This document shows positions 57,894 through 64,000 of a stretch of 64,000 bases of DNA, piece by piece; within the stretch, counting starts at the first letter, position 1, and every line of letters starts with the position of its first letter. The stretch covers positions 24,775,427 through 24,839,426 of the forward strand of contig NC_092052.1 in assembly GCF_003086295.3 (NCBI RefSeq), in the 5' to 3' direction. The stretch comes from Arachis hypogaea (lineage: Eukaryota; Streptophyta; Magnoliopsida; Fabales; Fabaceae). Below the pieces are notes generated by a model. That model did no database searches, was not told where the DNA came from, and worked only from the letters and a program-made list of their open reading frames with translations. The translations under genes and the position numbers were made by a program.

Positions 57894-59620
57894 ATGGCAG
57901 AAAACAATGGCTCAAACCTGGTGGCCTACTCTCTGACAGAAGGGCAATCAAGCAACAGACCCCCTCTCTTTAATGGAAAGAACTACACGTATTAGAAGGA
58001 AAGAATGAAGATCTTTGTCCAATCAGTAGATTGCAGACTCTGGAAGATAATCCTAGAAGGTCCTTAATTTCTAACCACCACAGGGGCTGATGGTGTGGTC
58101 TCTCTCAAAGGTGAAGCCAGCTGGACCGAAGAAGACAGAAAGAAGGTGGAGCTCAATGCCAAAGCTGTCAACTTGCTTAATTGTGCAATCAGCTTCGAGG
58201 AATACCGACGGGTATCAAGATGCACAACGGCAAAGGAAATCTGGGACAAATTACAAGTCACTCATGAAGGCACGACCCTAGTAAAGAAGACCAGAATAGA
58301 CATGCTAAACAGAGAGTATAAAATGTTCTCAATGAAGGAAGGAGAATCTATAGATGAGTTGTTCAAAAGATTCAATTTCATCATTACTGGTTTGGATGCT
58401 ATGGGAATCACGTATCCTGAATCTGTGCTTGTGAGGAGAATTTTGAGAAGTCTCACAAAAGAGTGGGAAACTAAGGCTATAGTGATATCTGAGAGTAGTG
58501 GTCTTGATTCCATGACATATGATGATTTGAGAGGAAACTTACTTACATTTGAAAATACCTATTTGAAAAAAGATACTAAAAAAAAGGAATAGCTCTCACA
58601 TCTGTTGCTAACCCCCTGGATGATGAATTCAGTGATTATTCTTCTGAAAATGAATTTGTTTTGTTTTCAAAAAAATTCAGGAAAGTGGTGAAGCTCAAGG
58701 AAAGGAACAAAGGAAGCAGTTCAAGAAAACCAAGGAAAGATTCCAACAAGGTGATATGCTACAACTACAAGGAGACTGGGCACTTCAAATCTGATTGCCC
58801 TAAGCTAAAGAAAGAGGAGAAGCCGAAAAAGGGAAAGAAGAAGGGACTCATGGCTTCTTGGGAAGACTTGGAGAACGATTCTGATGAAGATGAAGAATCA
58901 AAAATCAAGTCTCAAACCTGCCTTATGGCTGATCATGTTGAGCAGGTAGTGTTTCATAAACCTGACACTGAAGATCTTCATCTCATGATTGATCATCTTT
59001 CTGAAAAAATTAGATGCTTCTTGCTTGAAAACCAAAATCTTGAGTCTCAAATTGAAATTCTTAAAGCTGAAAATGATTTTCTAAAAGAAAAACTGAGAAA
59101 AGCTGAAACCGCTATTGATCTTGTTGAAGAAAACAAGCGGTTGAAGGCAGAAATAAAAGGGTGTGAAAAACAACATTCTGTGATTGCATATCTTAACTGG
59201 TTTGAAGAAAATGAGAAGCTGCTCAAAGAGGTAAAAAGACTTAAAGAGGACTTAGCCACATTTGCTCAAAGTTCAGAAAATTTAAATCAACTATTGGCTA
59301 GTCAAAAACCTCTTTATGACAAAGCTGGATTGGGATTTCATAAAACAGCGAAACCTATTGAAAAATCTTCTTTTACAAACATAGCATCATCTTCAAGTGA
59401 TGTAAGGTTTCAAAACCCAACAAGCTTTGTAAAAACATCTTATCATAGATTTTGTAGATTATGCAACCGGAATGGTCACTTTCCCATTCAATGTTTCTTT
59501 GGTGAAAGAATGATTGGAAACAAAGTTTGTAAAATTGTTTTCGATTATAATGGATTGGGACAAAGAAGATGGTTTAACGTGGAAGGATCCAAAAAGATTT
59601 GGATACCTAAGGTCACTTGA
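57894..59620 (+). pseudogene. copia gag pseudogene
   Basis: ATG at 57894 (MAENNGSN). In-frame stops are TAG at 57993 (where the family has Trp after YTY) and TAA at 58065. The frame then runs to 58592, where an A run at ~58578-58585 is one base short. In the next frame it continues (GIALTSVANPLDDEF) to TGA at 59618. The gag domain is 58095-58590 (GTTLVKKTRIDMLNREY, ESIDELFKRF). The zinc knuckle at ~58755 reads CYNYKETGHFKSDC, its second Cys changed to Tyr. A later CxxC...H...C motif (CRLCNRNGHFPIQC, ~59455) is intact. A long coiled-coil (58960-59280) lies between. Non-functional. Confidence 0.85.
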
Positions 59621-59636
59621 GCTCATTTTGTAGGTT

Positions 59637-61106
59637 TGCCTCGCATCCAAGCGAAAGGACAATATGTGGTACATGGATAGTGGATGCTCTAGGCATATGA
59701 CCGGAAAGGCAACCTTCTTCATAAAGCTTGATGAATATGATGGAGGGTTTGTCATATTCGGTGATAATGGAAAAGGAAAGATAGTGGCCATTGAAAAAGT
59801 TGGTAAAAGTTTTTCTTCTGTTATAAATGATGTTCTTCTTGTTGATGGTTTGAAACACAATTTGCTAAGCGTGAGCTAATTATTTGATCTTGGATATGAA
59901 GTCATTTTTAGGAAATTGGATTGTTTAGTAATTTGTGAAAAATCTGGGGATATTTTATTTGATGCTAACAGATGTAACAATATATATGGATTGACTCTTG
60001 AGAATCTAAAAGATCAAAAAGTAACATGCTTTACCTCTCTTGAATCTGAAAAATGGCTATGGCATAAGAAATTGGGTCATGCAAGCATGTAGCAAATTTC
60101 TAAGCTTGTTAAGAAAAACTTGGTGAGAGGAATTCCAAACATTAAATTTGATAAGGATATTACTTGTGATGCTTGTCAATTAGGCAAACAAGTAAAATCC
60201 TCTTTTAAACCAAAAGATGGAATTTCTACCAAGAGGCCATTAGAAATGTTGCATATTGATCTTTTTGGTCCAACAAGAACACAAAGTTTAGGAGGTAAAC
60301 ATTATGGATTGGTAGTGGTGGATGACTACTCTAGATTCAGTTGGGTACTTTTTCTTGCTCATAAGAATGATGCTTTCCATGATTTCTCAACCCTTTGCAA
60401 AAGAATTCAAAATAGAAAAGATTTGAAAATTGCTCAATTAAGAAGTGATCATGGAAAAGAATTTGAAAATCAAGATTTTGAAAAATTCTGTGATGATTTT
60501 AGAATTGCTCATAATTTTTCTTGTCCTAGAACACCTCAACAAAATGGGATAGTTGAAAGAAGGAATAAAAGCCCTCAAGAAATGACTAGGGGTATGCTAT
60601 GTGAAAATGAGGTTCCAACATTTCTATGGGCTGAAGCTGTAAATACAACTTGTTATATTTTGAATAGGACTATCATTAGAAAAGGGTTGAAGAAAACTCC
60701 TTATACGCTATGGAAAGGAACCCCTCCTAATCTTAAGTATTTCCACATTTTTGGTTGCAAATGTTTTGTGCTTAATAATAAAGAAAATATTGGAAAATTT
60801 GATCCAAAAGCCTATGAGGGAATGTTTGTTGGATACTCTACCGCTAGCAAAGCGTATAGAATTTACCTCAAAGATCATAGGACCATAGAGGAATTTATAC
60901 ACGTTTCTTTTTGTGATACTAATTCAATTCCCAGTGCTCTTTTAGATGATGATACAGGAAGTGAAGATGTTATGAACCATCAATCAAGTCAAGAAATCCC
61001 AACTGCTGTCCCAAATGAAGAATCTTTTCTTCCACCTTTTCCCTTGATTCTAGGAACTAATTTTTTAATTTTAAAATCTTTCCTTGTTGATAACCACACC
61101 ACTTAA
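59637..61106 (+). pseudogene. copia protease-integrase pseudogene, truncated before RT
   Basis: The frame shifts near 59630 (looks like 4 extra bases). Protease is MDSGCSRHMTG (~59673). TAA at 59877 replaces a codon in LSVS-L, and TAG at 60090 follows LGHASM. The integrase finger (H...H...CDACQLGK), Asp (LHIDLFGP), Asp (RSDHGKEFEN) and Glu (PQQNGIVER) are all visible. The frame continues through GYSTASKAYRIY to about 61040 and then leaves the copia pattern, ending at 61106. The whole RT-RNase H region (about 2 kb in a full element) is missing, so it is a deletion derivative. Confidence 0.85.
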
Positions 61107-61229
61107 TGGTCCATTACTGACTTAACCATCTCTCTCCACTCAGCATTAAATGCTCCTATAACCTCCCACCTCTCTCCAATCTCGTCAGCCACTCCTTCGT
61201 CTTCCCTCTCCTCACACCACTCTCATAAT

Positions 61230-62676
61230 ATGAAAAAGAAGGTGGCTCCTAAAAGAAATAGCCGAACTCCACTCTCCAAAAATCCTCCATTTTCTTCTAC
61301 TCCTCAAACACATAATCATATTCACATACACTCTGCTTCTTCATCATCTCCTTCACCCTCTTCTAAGCAAACCAAAACCATGAGGAGAAAGGTTATTGCC
61401 TAGAAAACTTCATCTCGAAAGAAGCTTGGAAAGGATAAAGAACCTGTTGTAGAAGAAGCAGAGGAGTCCCAATCTTCTCTACCTCATTCACCACCAAGAA
61501 AATCAACCCCTCACCCCTCTGGTCGTAGTTTTCAATGCTCAAAAGGCTACTCTCTCCGCAACACCCGGGAACCGCCAAACTTAGAATCTCTGGATTTCAA
61601 AAACAAGTTCAACAAGGGGCATTCTCATTTTGATCCGGGCAGATTTAACTCAGGTGCTGCGTATGAGTTTCACAATCAAGTTCTGGCTAAACGTCACCTA
61701 TGTGACTCTCACATAGTAAACTTGGAGGCACTGACTGCAAAAGGCATCAACTTTGCCACTCTGTTTGATAACCTGAAGTGGACTCCTTTATTCCATATTC
61801 AAAAGCCTGTTTATCCATCCCTGGTTCGCGAATTCTATGCGAACATGGTGTATCTTGATGGAGCAATCCACTCATATGTCAAAAGGGTTCATTTATCTTT
61901 GAACAGAGAAACCATAAGCAATGCATTGGGTTACACTGATGAAGGAGCAACTGCCTACATGACTGGAAAGTGGGATTACATATCAGATTGCTCTGAATCG
62001 AACCTGTGAAAACTTCTCTGCCCTGGATGGAACGGTTTTGACACATAAAGCTCTTGGACCTGTAAGAGCGCTACTTCACAGAATCATCAATCACATCTTG
62101 ATGCCTCAAAGTGGTTCCTTCCAAAGAGTAACTATTTGTGATACTTTAGTTCTTTTTGCAATCCTTACTTCCTCTCCTATTTCATTTGCTTATTTGATGG
62201 TGCGACACATGTGGGATTGTGTGCGCAGTGACAAAAAGGCTAATCTGCCTTATGGCATTTTTCTTACATGAATATTTGAACATTTTCATGTTGATCCAAC
62301 TAATGAGCATGTAGAAAACAAGGTTTCCACCATCAAAGGAGGAGGAGTCTCTGGATCTGTAAAAAGTACCAAAGAAAAACGTTTCATGCCCTCTGAACCA
62401 TCAGAAAGTGATCTTGAAAGTCGTCCCACTGAGCCTACAAAGGTTACTGATTCCATCAAGGACGTTCTAACTAAATTTTCAAACATGTCAAATCTGATGG
62501 TACTCTCATATAAAGAAGCCCGCAAACAAGCGTATGAGAATGAGAAGGCTTGGAGAAAGTGCCATGAGCGAATTAATCTGCTGCTTGATAGCTTCGAAAA
62601 GGACTTGGGTGATGCAGATGAAGACAACCAATCTCTCGGCTCTGACATTAATCTTTCTGATGCTTTATTCAGTTGA
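61230..62676 (+). pseudogene. extra 3' gene of the copia element (plant transposon protein domain), broken
   Basis: ATG at 61230 (MKKKVAPKR) opens a Ser/Pro/Lys-rich head. TAG at 61401 interrupts it. The frame then runs to 62009, with a one-base shift between ~61965 and 61987, after which IALNRTCENF and PVRALLHRIINHILMP follow. TGA at 62269 is a second stop, and the acidic tail ends at 62676. LVREFYANM at 61821-61847 and the next ~40 residues match the domain seen in the Athila third gene (VQEFYANM). Without the lesions it would be ~480 residues. The C-terminal third looks coiled-coil. Its role is unknown; such genes sit where an envelope gene would be, but I see no membrane or signal segment. 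Confidence 0.7.
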
Positions 62677-63502
62677 ACTGCTAGTACCTATGAACTTTGT
62701 TTCATTTTTTATGATTTCTTGTTTTGAGTACTGTATAACTGTTAAGTTGGATACTCTAGACCTTTATGTTTTAGTTTTAACAAATATTATGCATTTTGGT
62801 ATATTGTTCTTATCTGTTTTGTAGGTTCCCCCATTGATGACAAAAGAGGGAGAAAAGTTGGGAAAAATTGAAAAACAGGAGCTGAAATCAATTTGATTCA
62901 TGATTACCCTTGTGCATATCTTCCAATCATGTTTTATGATATATGCTTGATCATGTTCTGATTTTGGCTGTGATAGTTTGATTAAAGCTCTGATAATTTT
63001 TTTTATTTTTTAATGTGCCAATTTTATGAAGTTTGAATGTTGACTGTTTATCTCAGAAAAGGCTTCATAGATCATGAATTATTGTTTTATTTGGCAAAAT
63101 TTTTCTTGGCAGAAAACTGTTTTTACAAGAATTAATTTGTTTGAAGTATGTTGAGTTTTGATTATATGTTGAAATGTACTCTGAAGGTACTCAAGCATGC
63201 TTTACTTTATTTGTTTTATTGAGCAGAAAATCATTTATATGATAACAAATTAGGTTTTGATTATCACTTCACTTCTGCTCATAAATCAAGCTGTTCAACA
63301 TGATTTAAATATTCCATATGTTGAATACATTGTGGCTTTAAGCTTGATTTTAAAAGTTACAGGTAAAGCTTCCCTTGATAAAATGGCATGTATTAAGGGG
63401 GAGCTCTGTACAATTGGAAAGGGGGAGGATTCCAAATTTTCAAAGGGAGTATTCATTAATCCTTACTCTTTTCAATTCAATTTTTTAATAATATTTGTCA
63501 TC
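62677..63502 (+). other. copia 3' untranslated region
   Basis: No gene is recognised. The T-rich stretch is interrupted by GGGGGAG-type purine clusters (63397-63430). Small frames at 62534-62824 and 63257-63565 overlap the true gene end or the LTR and are not credible. Confidence 0.6.
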
Positions 63503-63513
63503 AAGGGGGAGAT
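63503..63513 (+). other. polypurine tract (copia)
   Basis: AAGGGGGAGAT sits directly before the 3' LTR. A similar AAGGGGGAG occurs ~105 bases upstream at ~63396 (TTAAGGGGGAGC), perhaps a second tract. Confidence 0.85.
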
Positions 63514-64000
63514 TGATGAGTTTGGAAAACTCCAAATTAATTTGATGATGATCAAACATTATTAAAATATTTAATTACAAAATTATTAATTTGAATTTTA
63601 ATTCACATTTGTTAATTAATAATTTTGGTGTGTGCAGATTTTGGTTTGGGCCAAAAACGACAAACCCAATGTGAAGTTAAAATTCAGCCTTTGGTACAAA
63701 ATTGTTTAAAAATGTGTGGCTGAGTTATTTTGTTAATTGGGCCAGAATTTTGGTAAACAAGCCCAAAAATAATATCTTTGTTGCAAGACCAAAGCCTGGT
63801 CTGAAACCAATATTGGAAGAAAGCAAAGTTTCTTGCTTCCACGGATATCACCCCCTCATTTGATGGATTTCAAAAATAAATTAACTTGCATTAATAGCAT
63901 TGGAAACATGAAAGAGAAAGTGGAATTGATTTGATTGCCTTTAATGAGCTACATGCTACTAGGCATGGGGAGTGTAAATTTAATTCATTTTTATTTCCTT
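63514..64000 (+). repeat. 3' LTR of the copia element (first 487 bp, cut by window end)
   Basis: Aligns without gaps to 55997-56483 with 13 differences by eye, 10 or so of them transitions. Confidence 0.9.

Larger units (their letters stand above)
55997..64000 (+). mobile_element. decayed Ty1/copia LTR retrotransposon lacking RT/RNase H, with extra 3' gene (runs off the window)
   Basis: The 5' LTR 55997-57833 is followed by a tRNA-iMet-like primer site, gag, protease, integrase, then directly a second gene, polypurine tract AAGGGGGAGAT (63503-63513) and the start of the 3' LTR (63514). Gene order protease-integrase with DSGCSRHMTG and PQQNGIVER motifs is copia. A 3' extra gene is typical of SIRE/Maximus-type copia elements, so I lean to that lineage. 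RT and RNase H are absent. By eye the 487 overlapping LTR bases differ at 13 sites (about 2.7%). Many stops are present, so it cannot move by itself. Confidence 0.85.

Overview
The window is plant nuclear DNA made almost entirely of transposable elements nested in one another. I see no cellular gene, tRNA, rRNA or CRISPR array. The elements are Ty3/gypsy Tekay and Athila, Ty1/copia, Mutator (MULE) and CACTA, with tRNA-iMet and tRNA-Asp type primer sites, so the source is a flowering plant. The many copies of the interrupted palindrome TGGCGTTNAACGCCA make me favour a legume, most likely peanut (Arachis). That is recall-based inference and not proven here.

Layout. 1-585 is the 3' end of a long LTR. 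586-8694 is AT-rich intergenic DNA with a weak hAT-like candidate (1864-6505) holding a CACTA-like end fragment. 8695-38283 is one Mutator-like element with ~230-bp terminal inverted repeats and an 8/9-matching 9-bp target duplication. It holds two convergent genes, as in maize MuDR: on the + strand a small GRF-type zinc finger/coiled-coil/membrane-anchor gene, on the - strand a broken MuDR transposase. Two LTR retrotransposons later landed inside it. One is a very young Tekay-type element (9362-21120, target duplication CAAAT) inside an exon of the GRF gene. The other is an Athila-type element (24146-36456, target duplication ATCAT) inside the transposase gene.

38441-41861 is a minus-strand solo LTR (CTATA). 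43700-55371 is an ancient 5'-truncated Tekay relative whose 3' LTR was split by a CACTA element (44827-49291, TGA) and a solo LTR (51543-54796, CCATT). 55997 to the window end is a decayed Ty1/copia element lacking reverse transcriptase and RNase H but carrying an extra 3' gene.

Most notable: (1) the two-gene MULE whose second gene is a GRF zinc finger/membrane protein; its 179-codon frame is open once the Tekay insertion is discounted, while the partner transposase is riddled with stops. (2) In the Athila element a ~31-bp-periodic array of interrupted palindromes recurs in both LTRs, in the gag C-terminus and upstream of the third gene. In gag it is read in all three frames, so the nucleotide motif rather than the peptide looks conserved. 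(3) Related 3' genes occur in the Athila and copia elements. (4) A micro-exon/intron layout in the Tekay LTR leader is kept between the young and the ancient copy. All alignments and counts were done by eye.
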